Both the position numbers and the translations under genes were made by a program. The notes beneath the pieces were generated by a model, which had not been told where the DNA came from, ran no database searches, and was given only the letters and a program-made list of their open reading frames with translations. 64,000 bases of DNA from CBDDYU01 sp965235655 (lineage in GTDB: Bacteria; Pseudomonadota; Alphaproteobacteria; Pelagibacterales; Pelagibacteraceae). Shown here piece by piece: positions 44,818 through 54,363 of the stretch (positions are counted from its first letter, which is position 1; every line of letters starts with the position of its first letter). The DNA is taken from NCBI GenBank assembly GCA_965235655.1, contig CBDDYU010000002.1:62001-126000 (forward strand), given 5' to 3'.

Positions 44818-46362
44818 TTAAAACTCAGGAAAACTAATTTCAATTATAGCACCTTTATTATCCAATCTATTACTAGCTTTAATTTTTCCATCATGAACAT
44901 CTATCAAATTTTTAACAATATTTAAGCCTAGTCCTGAATGTTCACCAAATTTATTGGGTCGGTTACTATAAAATCTATTAAAAATTTTACTCATATCTTT
45001 TTCTTTAAAACCTTCACCTTCATCAATAATTTGAATAGTAATTTTTTTCTCTTGATTTTTAAAAATTTTTACTAAAATTTTTTGGTTATCTTGACTAAAA
45101 GATATTGAATTATCAAGTAAATTTGCAATTATCTGTTCAATTCTATTTTCTATTCCATTAATGAAGTAATTTTTATTTTTATCATTTACAAAAGAAATTT
45201 GGATGTTTCTTTTAATGTTATAAATATTATTATAATCATCAACAACAGACTGAATAATTGGCTCAATATCAATCTTTTTCATTTTTTCTTTACTCAAAGC
45301 AACTTCATCTTTAAGCATTTGAGAATAATCTGTGATTAGTCTTTCAATTCTTAAAACATCATGACTTAATATATCAACTAACTTATCTCTTTGATTGGAA
45401 TCAGTCGTATCTTTTAAAATCTCTGAGGCTCCTTTAAGAGAAGCCAATGGATTTCTAATTTCATGAACAAGATCAGTTGAAAAATTTTCTGCATGAGTAA
45501 TACGCTTTTGTAATTCATTTGTCATATCATCTAATGAATTGGATAATAAACCTAACTCATCATTTCTATTTTTTAAATTTTCAATACTAGTTTTTTCTCT
45601 ACTTTTTTCTTTAATTTTTTTTGTGTAACTAACTAAATTTTGTATAGGTTTTAAAAAATACCTATTTAAAACAAATGAAAAAATTAATATTACCAGCCCA
45701 ACTGCAATTGCAGTTCTTAGTATAAAAGTTTCTCTTTCATTAATTGCTGCTTTTATATCATTGGCATTTTCTGTAATTACAATAAATCCTACATTTGATC
45801 CATCTCTCATTACATTTTTAATAGTTGTCAACTTAAATTGATTAAAATTATCCTGAGTAAAAGTAAATGGCTTTCCAAAATCTTTTGAGTTTAAATAAAT
45901 TAGTAAAATATCCTTGAAAGATACAGGTTCTTTTTCATCAATATTTATATTTTTTTTTTCAATTGTTTCCTTATTTTTTTGTTCATTTAATACTTCAAGT
46001 TCAATAACATTTAATCTTGATGAAAAAGATCTTGGATCAAGATCTAAAGTATCAGTATCGCCCACTAAATTTAAATCATTATCAAAAAATATTACTCTAT
46101 CTAAATTTTGAAATATAAATCGCGTAGAAAATAAAAATTTTCTTACATCTTCTTCATTAAATTCAACATTTAATCTTAAAATATTGTCAATTGTATTATT
46201 AATAATATTAATATGATTTGCTGATTTTTTTTTAATTAAATTTGGCTGTACTTCTTTTAAGTATAGGGCTGTAAATAAACCAATAATGGTAAAAAAAATA
46301 AAATTTATAAATAAAAATTTTTTTAATATTGATAGATTTTTTAAAAATTTACTTAACATCAA
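44818..46362 (-). CDS. chvG: Sensor histidine kinase, ChvG-like
   Basis: 514-residue inner-membrane sensor. TM1 is about 13-32 and TM2 about 210-228, flanking a periplasmic domain of roughly 180 residues; then a HAMP linker, the dimerisation box DLVHEIRNPLASLKG with phospho-acceptor His300, and the ATPase domain (NLLDNSISFS, DEGEGFKEKD, HSGLGLNIVKNL). ATG overlaps the chvI stop. In rhizobia ChvG/ExoS senses acid and envelope conditions. The periplasmic part here is Asn/Glu/Lys-rich. Confidence 0.88.
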   Translation of the reverse strand: MMLSKFLKNLSILKKFLFINFIFFTIIGLFTALYLKEVQPNLIKKKSANHINIINNTIDNILRLNVEFNEEDVRKFLFSTRFIFQNLDRVIFFDNDLNLVGDTDTLDLDPRSFSSRLNVIELEVLNEQKNKETIEKKNINIDEKEPVSFKDILLIYLNSKDFGKPFTFTQDNFNQFKLTTIKNVMRDGSNVGFIVITENANDIKAAINERETFILRTAIAVGLVILIFSFVLNRYFLKPIQNLVSYTKKIKEKSREKTSIENLKNRNDELGLLSNSLDDMTNELQKRITHAENFSTDLVHEIRNPLASLKGASEILKDTTDSNQRDKLVDILSHDVLRIERLITDYSQMLKDEVALSKEKMKKIDIEPIIQSVVDDYNNIYNIKRNIQISFVNDKNKNYFINGIENRIEQIIANLLDNSISFSQDNQKILVKIFKNQEKKITIQIIDEGEGFKEKDMSKIFNRFYSNRPNKFGEHSGLGLNIVKNLIDVHDGKIKASNRLDNKGAIIEISFPEF

Positions 46363-47069
46363 CTAACATTCCATCTATATCCACTACCGTATCTAGTTTC
46401 AATAGCTGAAAAATCAGGATCAACTTTTTTAAATTTTTTTCTAATTCTTTTTACATGACTATCAATCGTTCGATCTTCAATATCTGTATCTTCCCTATAT
46501 GCTATATCCATTAATTGAGCTCTCTCTTTTATTATTCCTGGCCTTTTAGCTAACTCTTTTACAATCAAAAATTCTGTTGTGGTTAATTTGTCAGGTAGTT
46601 GCTTTCCATTCCATTCGCATTCTAGTTGAGATGGATCTAATTTTAGTTTTCCATGAGATATAATACTTTTATTCTCTTCAATAATATTATTTGAATCTTT
46701 TTTTCTTAATTGAACTCTAATTCTCTCAATTAATACTTTTATTGAAAAACCTCCTGATTTTTTTACAAAATCATCTGCTCCAAGTTTTAAGCCAAGCAAT
46801 TCGTCAATTTCATCATCTTTTGAAGTTAAAAAAATTACAGGTAAAGAAGTTTTTTTTCTAAGTTTTTTTAGCAATTCTTCTCCATCCATTTTGGGCATCT
46901 TTATATCTATTACTGCTAAGTCAGGTGGAGTTCTACTTAAACCAATAAGAGCACTCTCACCATCAATGTAGGTTTGAACTTTAAATCCTTCTTTCTCAAG
47001 AGCTATACTTAAACTAGTAAGTATATTTCTATCGTCATCTACTAAAGCAATTGTTTGTTTGTTCATCAT
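46359..47069 (-). CDS. chvI: OmpR-family response regulator, ChvI-like
   Basis: 236 residues: receiver domain with acidic DDD (11-13), phospho-acceptor Asp55 in VIDIKMPKMDG and LTSKDDEIDELLG, the ChvI hallmark; then a winged-helix DNA-binding domain with DRTIDSHVKRIRKKFK. Odd point: the conserved K-P pair of receivers, with the following loop, reads VKKSGGFSIKVL, so the proline is lost and the loop appears longer than in rhizobial ChvI. Partner of the overlapping ChvG. It lies 48 bases behind polA. Confidence 0.9.
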   Translation of the reverse strand: MMNKQTIALVDDDRNILTSLSIALEKEGFKVQTYIDGESALIGLSRTPPDLAVIDIKMPKMDGEELLKKLRKKTSLPVIFLTSKDDEIDELLGLKLGADDFVKKSGGFSIKVLIERIRVQLRKKDSNNIIEENKSIISHGKLKLDPSQLECEWNGKQLPDKLTTTEFLIVKELAKRPGIIKERAQLMDIAYREDTDIEDRTIDSHVKRIRKKFKKVDPDFSAIETRYGSGYRWNVS

Positions 47070-47117
47070 TCAATATAAAAATACTAAAATGTTCTAAATT
47101 GGGCAATATAATTAAAA

Positions 47118-49886
47118 CTAATGAAGTGCACCCCAATTATCACCGATATTTATGTCCACAGTTAAAGGAGTTGAGAATGAATGATGCTCACTTTCACTAA
47201 CACTGGTCATCTCTTTTTTAATTATTTTTGTCATCTCAGTTACTTCATCTTTAGGAACCTCAAATATTAGCTCGTCATGAATTTGTAGTAACATTTTTGA
47301 TTTTAATTTTTTATTTTCACTTAAGTTTTTTTGAAGTCTAATCATTGCAAGTCGCATTATTTCTGATGCAGAACCTTGTATTGGCGCATTAATAGCCGCT
47401 CTTTCTTGAAAATTTCTTACATTAAAGTTCTTATCATTTATTGCATTAAAATGAGATCTTCTTCCAAAAATATTATTAACATAACCAGATTTTCTACAAA
47501 ATTTAATTGTGTCATCCATATAAATTTTAATCTCAGGAAATTTTGCAAAATAAGCATTTAAAAACTCTTCTGCCTCATAATTAGATACATTAATTTGTTT
47601 TGCCAAACCATATTGTGAAATTCCATAGATTATCCCAAAGTTAATTGCTTTAGCTTTTCTTCTTTGATCTTGGTCAACTTTTTTAATTTCTATATTAAAT
47701 ATTTGGCTTGCTGTTAAAGAATGAATATCTTCATTATTTTTAAATGCCTTTTTTAATTCTTTAACCCCAGCTAAGTCAGCTAAAATTCTCATTTCTATTT
47801 GATTATAATCAGCAGATATTAATGTATGATTTTTTTCAGCTATAAATGCTTTTCGAATATCTTTACCATCTTCAGATTTAATAGGTATATTTTGTAAATT
47901 TGGATCACTTGATGCCAATCTTCCTGTGGTGGTTGCTGCTAGTAAAAAAGAGGTATGCACTCTTTTTGTTGTGGGATTTACATGCTCTGGTAGCGCATCA
48001 GAATAAGTATTTTTTAATTTAGATACTTGTCTCCAGTCTAAAACTAGTTGAGGAAATTTATGACCTTTAAAAGCTAAGTCCTCTAAAACGCTTGCATTGG
48101 TTGCAAATCCACCTTTTCTAGTTTTTTTCAAACCTGCAATTTTTAAGTCATTATATATGATGTCTCCAAGTTGTTTTGGTGAGCCTATATTAAATTCTTT
48201 TTGAGCTATTTTAAAAATTTCTTTCTCAAGCTTTTCAATTTTTTTTTCAAATTTTAATGATAAAGATTTTAAAAAATTACTATCAATTTTTATTCCTTTC
48301 ATTTCCATAAAGGCTAAAATTTCAATCATGGGTTTTTCAAAAATTTCATAAATATTAATCATTTTTTCTGATTTTAAATTTTTAATGAATTTTTTATATA
48401 ATCTAAAAGTGATGTCAGCATCTTCTGCAGCATAATCTTTTGCTTTATCAAGTTCTACATCGCTAAAATTAATTTCTTTTTTTCCAGAGCCCACTAATTC
48501 TTTAAATGTAGTAGTTTTATGTCCAAGATGAAGTTCAGATAGAGTATCCATATTATGTCTATTTTTTCCTGCATCCAACACATAAGACATAAGCATTGTA
48601 TCTTCCATTGGAGAAATTGAAATTCCTTCTCTATATAAAATAATAAAATCAAATTTTATATTCTGACCAATTTTTTTTATGCTTGGGTCTTCTAATAAAG
48701 GTTTTAATTTACTTATTACACTTTTTTTATCTAAGTTTTTTTTAGATTTATGACCAACTGGAATATAACAAGCTTTACCAACTTTTGAACTAAGAGAGAT
48801 ACCAACTAAACTAGCCTGATGAGGATCAACAGAGGTTGTTTCTGTATCAATGGCAAGTTCACCAACTTCTTCTGCTTCCTTAATCCAATCATCTAATTCA
48901 TCTATTTCACTAATTAAAGAATAATTTTTTTTAGTAATTTCTTTTTGTTTATCCTGAACTTCAGTTTTTGAGCTTAAAAAATTAGGTTCGCCATAAGCAG
49001 AAATGGCCGAACTAAGTAATCTATTAAATTCCATTTCTCTTAAAAATTTATAAAGTTTATCTTTATCAATTTCTTTTAATCTAAAATCTTCTAATTTTTG
49101 ATTTACCGGAGCATCATGCATTAAAGTTACCAGCTGTTTACTAATCAAAGCTTTATCTTTGTTTTCAATAAGAGTTTCTCTTCTTTTGTTTTGTTTTATT
49201 TCATCAGCTGACTTTAAAAGTTTTTCTAGTGTTCCATATTTATTAATTAGTTCTGCTGCTGTCTTAACTCCAATGCCTGGCACCCCAGGAACATTGTCAC
49301 TACTATCCCCTGCTAAAGCCTGAACATCTATAACTTTACTTGCATCTACTCCAAATTTATTAAAAATATCTTCTTCTAGTATAAATTTATTTTTCATTGG
49401 ATCAAAAATACGAACGTTTTTTTTATATAATTGCATTAAATCTTTATCTGATGAAACAATAGTGACTTTTGCACCAATGGTTAAAATTTCATCTACATAT
49501 GTTGCTATTAAATCATCTGCTTCGTAATTCATTAGTTCTACCGAAGGCAAATTAAACGCTAAAACTGACTTTCTAATATATTCAAATTGAGGTGCTAGAT
49601 CATCTGGTGCCTCTGACCGATTGGCTTTATAATCACTATAAATATCATTTCTAAAAGTTTTTCTAGCTGAGTCAAAAATTACTGCAAAATGAGTAGGTTT
49701 TTGTAAATTTTGATTAGATTTAGAGTCTTCTAATAATTTAAATAACATACTACAGAATCCACTTACAGCTCCAGTTGGAAGGCCATCACTTTTTCTAGTT
49801 AAAGGAGGTAAGGCATAATAGGCTCTGAAAATATATCCTGAACCATCTATTAAATAAAAATGATCAGTTTTTTTTATATTAGTCAT
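47118..49886 (-). CDS. polA: DNA polymerase I
   Basis: 922-residue repair and Okazaki-processing polymerase. Complete three-domain form: 5'-3' exonuclease (DGSGYIFRAYYALPP to about 310, with VSSDKDLMQLY and GVPGIGVKTAAELI), 3'-5' proofreading domain with acidic AIDTETTSVDP and DAGKNRHNMDT, and the polymerase domain with motif A ADYNQIEMRILADLAG, motif B RRKAKAINFGIIYGIS and motif C IHDELIFEVP. Proofreading acids look intact. Same strand as chvI-chvG downstream. Confidence 0.97.
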   Translation of the reverse strand: MTNIKKTDHFYLIDGSGYIFRAYYALPPLTRKSDGLPTGAVSGFCSMLFKLLEDSKSNQNLQKPTHFAVIFDSARKTFRNDIYSDYKANRSEAPDDLAPQFEYIRKSVLAFNLPSVELMNYEADDLIATYVDEILTIGAKVTIVSSDKDLMQLYKKNVRIFDPMKNKFILEEDIFNKFGVDASKVIDVQALAGDSSDNVPGVPGIGVKTAAELINKYGTLEKLLKSADEIKQNKRRETLIENKDKALISKQLVTLMHDAPVNQKLEDFRLKEIDKDKLYKFLREMEFNRLLSSAISAYGEPNFLSSKTEVQDKQKEITKKNYSLISEIDELDDWIKEAEEVGELAIDTETTSVDPHQASLVGISLSSKVGKACYIPVGHKSKKNLDKKSVISKLKPLLEDPSIKKIGQNIKFDFIILYREGISISPMEDTMLMSYVLDAGKNRHNMDTLSELHLGHKTTTFKELVGSGKKEINFSDVELDKAKDYAAEDADITFRLYKKFIKNLKSEKMINIYEIFEKPMIEILAFMEMKGIKIDSNFLKSLSLKFEKKIEKLEKEIFKIAQKEFNIGSPKQLGDIIYNDLKIAGLKKTRKGGFATNASVLEDLAFKGHKFPQLVLDWRQVSKLKNTYSDALPEHVNPTTKRVHTSFLLAATTTGRLASSDPNLQNIPIKSEDGKDIRKAFIAEKNHTLISADYNQIEMRILADLAGVKELKKAFKNNEDIHSLTASQIFNIEIKKVDQDQRRKAKAINFGIIYGISQYGLAKQINVSNYEAEEFLNAYFAKFPEIKIYMDDTIKFCRKSGYVNNIFGRRSHFNAINDKNFNVRNFQERAAINAPIQGSASEIMRLAMIRLQKNLSENKKLKSKMLLQIHDELIFEVPKDEVTEMTKIIKKEMTSVSESEHHSFSTPLTVDINIGDNWGALH

Positions 49887-49999
49887 GAAATAATTTAAAT
49901 ATTATCTAGGTATTAACATCTATACTTCTTAAAATATACCATACTTAATTCAATTAATATAAAACTAGATTATCATAAAAAATAGGAGTATTATTACTT

Positions 50000-50551
50000 A
50001 TGGAGCTGATAAAGCAAAATTCACAAACAAGAATATTTAAAAATTTAGCTTTAATTTTTATTGGAACAATTGCATTAACAATTTCAGCAAAAATAAAAAT
50101 TCCTTTCTATCCAGTACCAATGACTATGCAAACATTTATGGTAATGTTTATTGGTATAGCATTTGGATATAAATTAGGTTTAGCAACTATATCTCTTTAT
50201 TTATTAGAGGGAATTGCAGGTTTACCAGTATTCTCTAACTCACCTGAAAAAGGAATTGGTCTTGCATATTTTATAGGGCCAACAATGGGTTATCTAATTG
50301 GATTTTTAACTGCATGCTATTTTTCTTCAAAAATAGATTTAAATGATAGTTTTTTAAAAATATTAACTAAACTAATTCTATCAGTATCAACTATCTATGT
50401 GCTTGGTATATTGTGGCTTGGAACTCTTATTGGTTGGGATAAACCAATTATTCAACTTGGAGTAACTCCTTTTCTATTAGCAGAAAGTTTTAAAATTATT
50501 TTATTAACAATAATCTCAAAAAAAATAATTAAATTTAGAAAATTTATCTAG
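50000..50551 (+). CDS. bioY: Biotin transporter BioY
   Basis: S-component of a vitamin ECF transporter or a stand-alone biotin carrier; 183 residues, six hydrophobic segments. Family marks: KIPFYPVPMTMQTFMVMFIG, LGLATISLYLLEGIAGLPVF and GPTMGYLIGF. No ECF ATPase or T component lies nearby, so it probably works alone or with a shared energising module. Start has a GGAG-like Shine-Dalgarno (AATAGGAGT). It ends overlapping the convergent regA by 8 bases. Biotin uptake fits the known vitamin needs of SAR11. Confidence 0.88.
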   Translation: MELIKQNSQTRIFKNLALIFIGTIALTISAKIKIPFYPVPMTMQTFMVMFIGIAFGYKLGLATISLYLLEGIAGLPVFSNSPEKGIGLAYFIGPTMGYLIGFLTACYFSSKIDLNDSFLKILTKLILSVSTIYVLGILWLGTLIGWDKPIIQLGVTPFLLAESFKIILLTIISKKIIKFRKFI

Positions 50552-51107
50552 GTGATCTTTTAGATAGAATTCTTTGAAGAGTTCTTCTATGCATTTTAAG
50601 TCTTCTGGCTGTTTCTGAGACATTCCTATTACACAACTCAAAAACTCTGTGAATATGTTCCCATTTAACTCGATCAGCTGACATTGGATTTTCAGGTGGT
50701 GCTGCTTTTTTTGAAGGATCAGCTAGAAGTGCTTTTTCTACATCGTCGGCATCAGCAGGCTTAGCTAAATAATCTATTGCTCCTTCTTTTATAGCCGCAA
50801 CTGCAGTTGGAATGTTGCCATATCCGGTTAACATAATAATTCGACTAGTTGAATTAGAAGATTGTATTTCTTTTACAACCTCTAGTCCGTTCCCATCTCC
50901 AAGTCTTAAGTCAACAACTGCGAATCCAGGGCTTTTAGATTTAACTGATTCGATTCCTTTTTGTACACCCTCAGCTTGAAAAACCTCAAAACCTTTTTTC
51001 TCCATTGCTCTTGCAAGTCTTTCTCTAAATGGATTATCATCATCCACAATCAGTAATGATTTATTATCAAAATCATTGATATTTTTAAGTGTAGCTTGTT
51101 CTTTCAT
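50544..51107 (-). CDS. regA: RegA/PrrA/ActR-type response regulator
   Basis: 187-residue global redox regulator of alphaproteobacteria. Receiver: VDDDNPFRERLARAMEKKGF, phospho-acceptor Asp66 in VVDLRLGDG, MLTGYGNIPTAV, DYLAKPAD. After a short Pro/Ala linker comes VKWEHIHRVFELCNRNVSETARRLKMHRRTLQRIL, a Fis-type helix-turn-helix that is nearly invariant in this family. The cognate sensor RegB is not in the window. It is transcribed away from the polyamine operon across a 150-base gap. Confidence 0.93.
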   Translation of the reverse strand: MKEQATLKNINDFDNKSLLIVDDDNPFRERLARAMEKKGFEVFQAEGVQKGIESVKSKSPGFAVVDLRLGDGNGLEVVKEIQSSNSTSRIIMLTGYGNIPTAVAAIKEGAIDYLAKPADADDVEKALLADPSKKAAPPENPMSADRVKWEHIHRVFELCNRNVSETARRLKMHRRTLQRILSKRSPR

Positions 51108-51155
51108 AACTTAAATATGGTCATGAATTTAAATTATTCAACCGTTATTATTTGC

Positions 51156-51184
51156 TTTACATTGGTATTCTATTGGCTTAATTG
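51156..51184 (+). promoter_or_regulatory. Possible promoter of the polyamine operon
   Basis: TTTACA at 51156-51161, a 17-base spacer, then TAATTG at 51179-51184. The -35 is good and the -10 weak. The transcript would begin near 51191 and carry an unusual leader with long A and T runs just before the Shine-Dalgarno GGAGG. Confidence 0.3.
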
Positions 51185-51256
51185 CATGAAAAATTGAAAG
51201 TTTTTTACAAGTTTTAAAAAATTTTTTTTATTAAATTTTTTTTGGAGGCATTATTA

Positions 51257-52441
51257 GTGCAAAAATTTAAATCAGTTGAAGAACTAATTAATCAACTGAA
51301 ACCTGAACAACCAGTTTACTGTATTAGAAGAAATTCTATTCAAACAGCTGTACATCATTTCAAAAAACACTTTCCTGGTAACATTTTATACGCTGTAAAA
51401 ACAAATTCTCACCCAGAGGTAATTGAGACAATAATCAAAAGTGGTATTGATCAATTTGATGTAGCATCAATAAACGAAATAAAACTAGTTAAACAATTTA
51501 GCTCTACTGTTAAATGCAGCTATATGCACACTGTAAAAAGTAGAGAAAGTATCGCTGAAGCATATTTTAAATATGGAGTTAAAACATTTTCACTAGATAC
51601 AAAAGATGAACTAATCAAAATAATTCAATCAACAAATAATGCTAATGATCTAGAATTATTTGTTAGATTAGCTGTGTCAAATGAACATGCGGAAATAGAT
51701 TTATCAAAAAAATTTGGTGCACAAACTTCTGAGGCTTTAGGATTATTAAGATTAGCAAAGCAGTATGCAAATAAAGTTGGGTTAAGTTTTCATGTTGGCT
51801 CACAATGTATGCATCCTATTTCTTATGCTAAAGGTATAAATGAAATTGGAAATATAATTAAAAAAACAAAAATTGTACCAGATTACATAAATGTTGGTGG
51901 GGGTTTTCCTGCAATTTATCCAGATTTGGTACCACAAGCTTTAGAAAATTATTTTTCTGAAATTAAAAATGGATTAGAAAATTTAAAACTAGAAAAAATG
52001 CCTGAAGTAATTTGTGAACCTGGAAGAGCTTTAGTTGCTGAAAGTGGTTCAACAATAGTTAGGGTTAATTTAAGAAAAAAACAAAAGCTTTATATAAATG
52101 ATGGAACTTATGGAACTTTATTTGATGCAGGTGTACCAAATATTGTTTATCCATCAAGGATGATTAAAGATAGTTCAAATAAAATAATTTCAAAAAAGTT
52201 AACTGCATTTGATTTTTATGGACCTACTTGTGATAGTATGGATTATATGAAAGGTCCTTTTTTACTTCCGAATAATATCAAAGAAAATGACTACATTGAA
52301 TTAGGTCAATTAGGAGCATATGGATTGACTTTTAGAACTCAATTCAATGGTTTTTACTCCAATGAAATTTTTGAAGTAGAAGATCAACCTATTATGACCA
52401 TGTATGACAAAGACATTAATAAAGCAATTTTAGTCGCTTAA
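51257..52441 (+). CDS. Type III PLP ornithine/lysine decarboxylase
   Basis: Makes putrescine (or cadaverine) from ornithine (or lysine). 394 residues, alanine-racemase-like barrel: the PLP lysine Lys48 in YAVKTNSHPE, HVGSQ, the phosphate loop GGGFPA, EPGRALVAESG, and the second-subunit Cys/Asp in GPTCDSMDYM. The GTG at 51257 is chosen as start because GGAGG lies 8 bases upstream; the in-frame TTG at 51242 would put this Shine-Dalgarno inside the gene. First of three polyamine genes; its TAA shares a base with the next ATG. Confidence 0.88.
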   Translation: MQKFKSVEELINQLKPEQPVYCIRRNSIQTAVHHFKKHFPGNILYAVKTNSHPEVIETIIKSGIDQFDVASINEIKLVKQFSSTVKCSYMHTVKSRESIAEAYFKYGVKTFSLDTKDELIKIIQSTNNANDLELFVRLAVSNEHAEIDLSKKFGAQTSEALGLLRLAKQYANKVGLSFHVGSQCMHPISYAKGINEIGNIIKKTKIVPDYINVGGGFPAIYPDLVPQALENYFSEIKNGLENLKLEKMPEVICEPGRALVAESGSTIVRVNLRKKQKLYINDGTYGTLFDAGVPNIVYPSRMIKDSSNKIISKKLTAFDFYGPTCDSMDYMKGPFLLPNNIKENDYIELGQLGAYGLTFRTQFNGFYSNEIFEVEDQPIMTMYDKDINKAILVA

Positions 52442-53484
52442 TGTCTGATAATAAAAATTTAGGTCATAATAGTAAAAAAGATTTTCTCAAAAATCCAGTA
52501 GAACATATTGATATAACATCATTTGACTCGAGAAAGATTATTTCAGCGATGGAAAAAATGTCTTTCGTCTCTAGAGAAACTGCTAATGCTGCAAATATTT
52601 ATAATGAGATGTTAAAAGATAAAGAATGTACAATTTTTTTAACTCTAGCAGGCTCAACTTCAGCTGCAGGCTGTATGAATATTTATAAAGATTTAGTTAA
52701 ATACAATATGGTAGATGCAATAGTTGCAACTGGAGCTTCAATAGTAGACATGGATTTTTTTGAAGCCTTAGGTTTTAAACATTATCAAGGCTCACAATTC
52801 CAAGATGATACAGAACTTAGAAAAAATTATATTGATAGAATTTATGACACTTATATCGATGAAGATGAATTACAAATGTGTGATAAAAAAATTTGTGAAA
52901 TTGCAGATACATTAGAACCTAGAAGCCATACCTCAAGAGAGTTTATTTGGGAAATGGGCAAATATTTAAAAGAACATTCTAAAAAGAAAGACTCTTTAAT
53001 TGAAACAGCGTATGATAACAATGTTCCAATTTTTTGTCCTGCTTTCACAGATTCAAGTGCTGGATTTGGATTGGTTATACATCAAGAAAAAAATCCTAAA
53101 AATCATATGACTATAGATTCAATTAGAGAATTTAGAGAACTTACAGAAATCAAAATGCAGTCAAAAGGTTCTGGTCTATTTATGATAGGTGGTGGTGTTC
53201 CAAAAAATTTTATTCAAGATACGGTTATATGTGCAGAGCTTCTTGGTAAAGATGTAGATATGCATAAATATGCAGTACAAATCACTGTGGCTGATTCTAG
53301 AGATGGAGCATGTAGTAGTTCAACTTTAAAGGAAGCTAGCTCATGGGGAAAAGTAGATGTCACTAAAGAACAAATGGTTTTTGCTGAGGCTACAAGTGTT
53401 TTACCTTTAATCGCTAGTGATGCCTTTCACAGAGGTGAGTGGAAAAATAGATCTAGAAAAAACTTTGCTAAAATCTTTGGGTAA
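52441..53484 (+). CDS. Deoxyhypusine-synthase-like protein (probable homospermidine synthase type)
   Basis: 347 residues of the deoxyhypusine synthase family, which transfers an aminobutyl group from spermidine/putrescine using NAD. Visible: TLAGSTSAAGCM, ATGASIVDMD, ALGFKHYQGS, PAFTDSSAGFG, GGGVPKNF and the catalytic-type lysine Lys304 in SSWGKVD. Bacteria lack eIF5A, so the true deoxyhypusine reaction has no target; bacterial relatives are proposed to make homospermidine or a related polyamine. Lies between a decarboxylase and an agmatinase, consistent with polyamine synthesis. Confidence 0.82.
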   Translation: MSDNKNLGHNSKKDFLKNPVEHIDITSFDSRKIISAMEKMSFVSRETANAANIYNEMLKDKECTIFLTLAGSTSAAGCMNIYKDLVKYNMVDAIVATGASIVDMDFFEALGFKHYQGSQFQDDTELRKNYIDRIYDTYIDEDELQMCDKKICEIADTLEPRSHTSREFIWEMGKYLKEHSKKKDSLIETAYDNNVPIFCPAFTDSSAGFGLVIHQEKNPKNHMTIDSIREFRELTEIKMQSKGSGLFMIGGGVPKNFIQDTVICAELLGKDVDMHKYAVQITVADSRDGACSSSTLKEASSWGKVDVTKEQMVFAEATSVLPLIASDAFHRGEWKNRSRKNFAKIFG

Positions 53485-53487
53485 AAA

Positions 53488-54363
53488 TTGAATTATCTTT
53501 CAAATAAAAATGGATTTTTGGGAATTGATAATGAAGTCAATTTCAAAGAAAAAGTTGTTGTAGTACCTTTTGGCTTAGAAAAAACAGTAAGTTATGGTGG
53601 TGGTACTAGAAATGGTCCTAAAGAAATTATTAAAGCATCACATCAAGTTGAACTTTATGATGAAGAATTGAATTGTGAGCCTTATAAAAAAATTGGTATC
53701 AAAACTTTAAAACCTTTTAAAATTGACAAAAATATTACAAAAGCACTTAATAAAATGTCTAAAATAAATGAAGAAATCCTAAATAAAAAACTTTTTCCTT
53801 TAACATTTGGTGGAGAGCATTCAATAACACCAGGATGTATTAAGCCATTTGTAAATAGGTATAAAGATTTATGTTTATTGCATTTTGATGCACACGCAGA
53901 TTTAAGAGAAAGTTACAATGGGGAAAAATTTTCTCACGCTTCAGCAATTAAAAGATGTCTTGATTTTCCAAATGTTTCTGTGATTTCATTTGGAATCAGA
54001 AACATTTCAGAAAGTGAAATTCCCTTTTTAAAGAAAAACTCCTCTAGAATAAAAATATTTTGGGCAAAAGATAAAGCTAAATGGGATCTAAAAAAGTTCA
54101 AAAATATGATCAAGAATAAAACTGTTTATCTTACTTTTGATGTAGATGGTTTAGACTCAAGCATTATGCCCGCAACTGGAACTCCTGAACCTGGAGGTCT
54201 ACTTTGGGATGAAACACTAAATATAATTAGAATTGCAGCAAAAAACTCTAAAATAGTTGGAGCTGATATTAATGAATTATCTCCAATAAAAGGTTTTAAT
54301 TCTTATAATTTTTTAGTCGCAAAACTAGCTTATAAAATTTTATCTTATAAATTTTTATATTAA
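53488..54363 (+). CDS. speB: Agmatinase / ureohydrolase family
   Basis: 291-residue binuclear manganese hydrolase that releases urea from agmatine or a related guanidino compound. Ligand motifs: FGGEHSITPG, HFDAHADLRESYNG and TFDVDGLDSSIMPATGTPEPGG. The start is TTG at 53488, 3 bases after the previous stop; no ATG is available before conserved sequence. No arginine decarboxylase is in the window, so the guanidino substrate is open (agmatine, guanidinobutyrate or other). Overlaps the convergent transporter gene by 4 bases. Confidence 0.85.
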   Translation: MNYLSNKNGFLGIDNEVNFKEKVVVVPFGLEKTVSYGGGTRNGPKEIIKASHQVELYDEELNCEPYKKIGIKTLKPFKIDKNITKALNKMSKINEEILNKKLFPLTFGGEHSITPGCIKPFVNRYKDLCLLHFDAHADLRESYNGEKFSHASAIKRCLDFPNVSVISFGIRNISESEIPFLKKNSSRIKIFWAKDKAKWDLKKFKNMIKNKTVYLTFDVDGLDSSIMPATGTPEPGGLLWDETLNIIRIAAKNSKIVGADINELSPIKGFNSYNFLVAKLAYKILSYKFLY

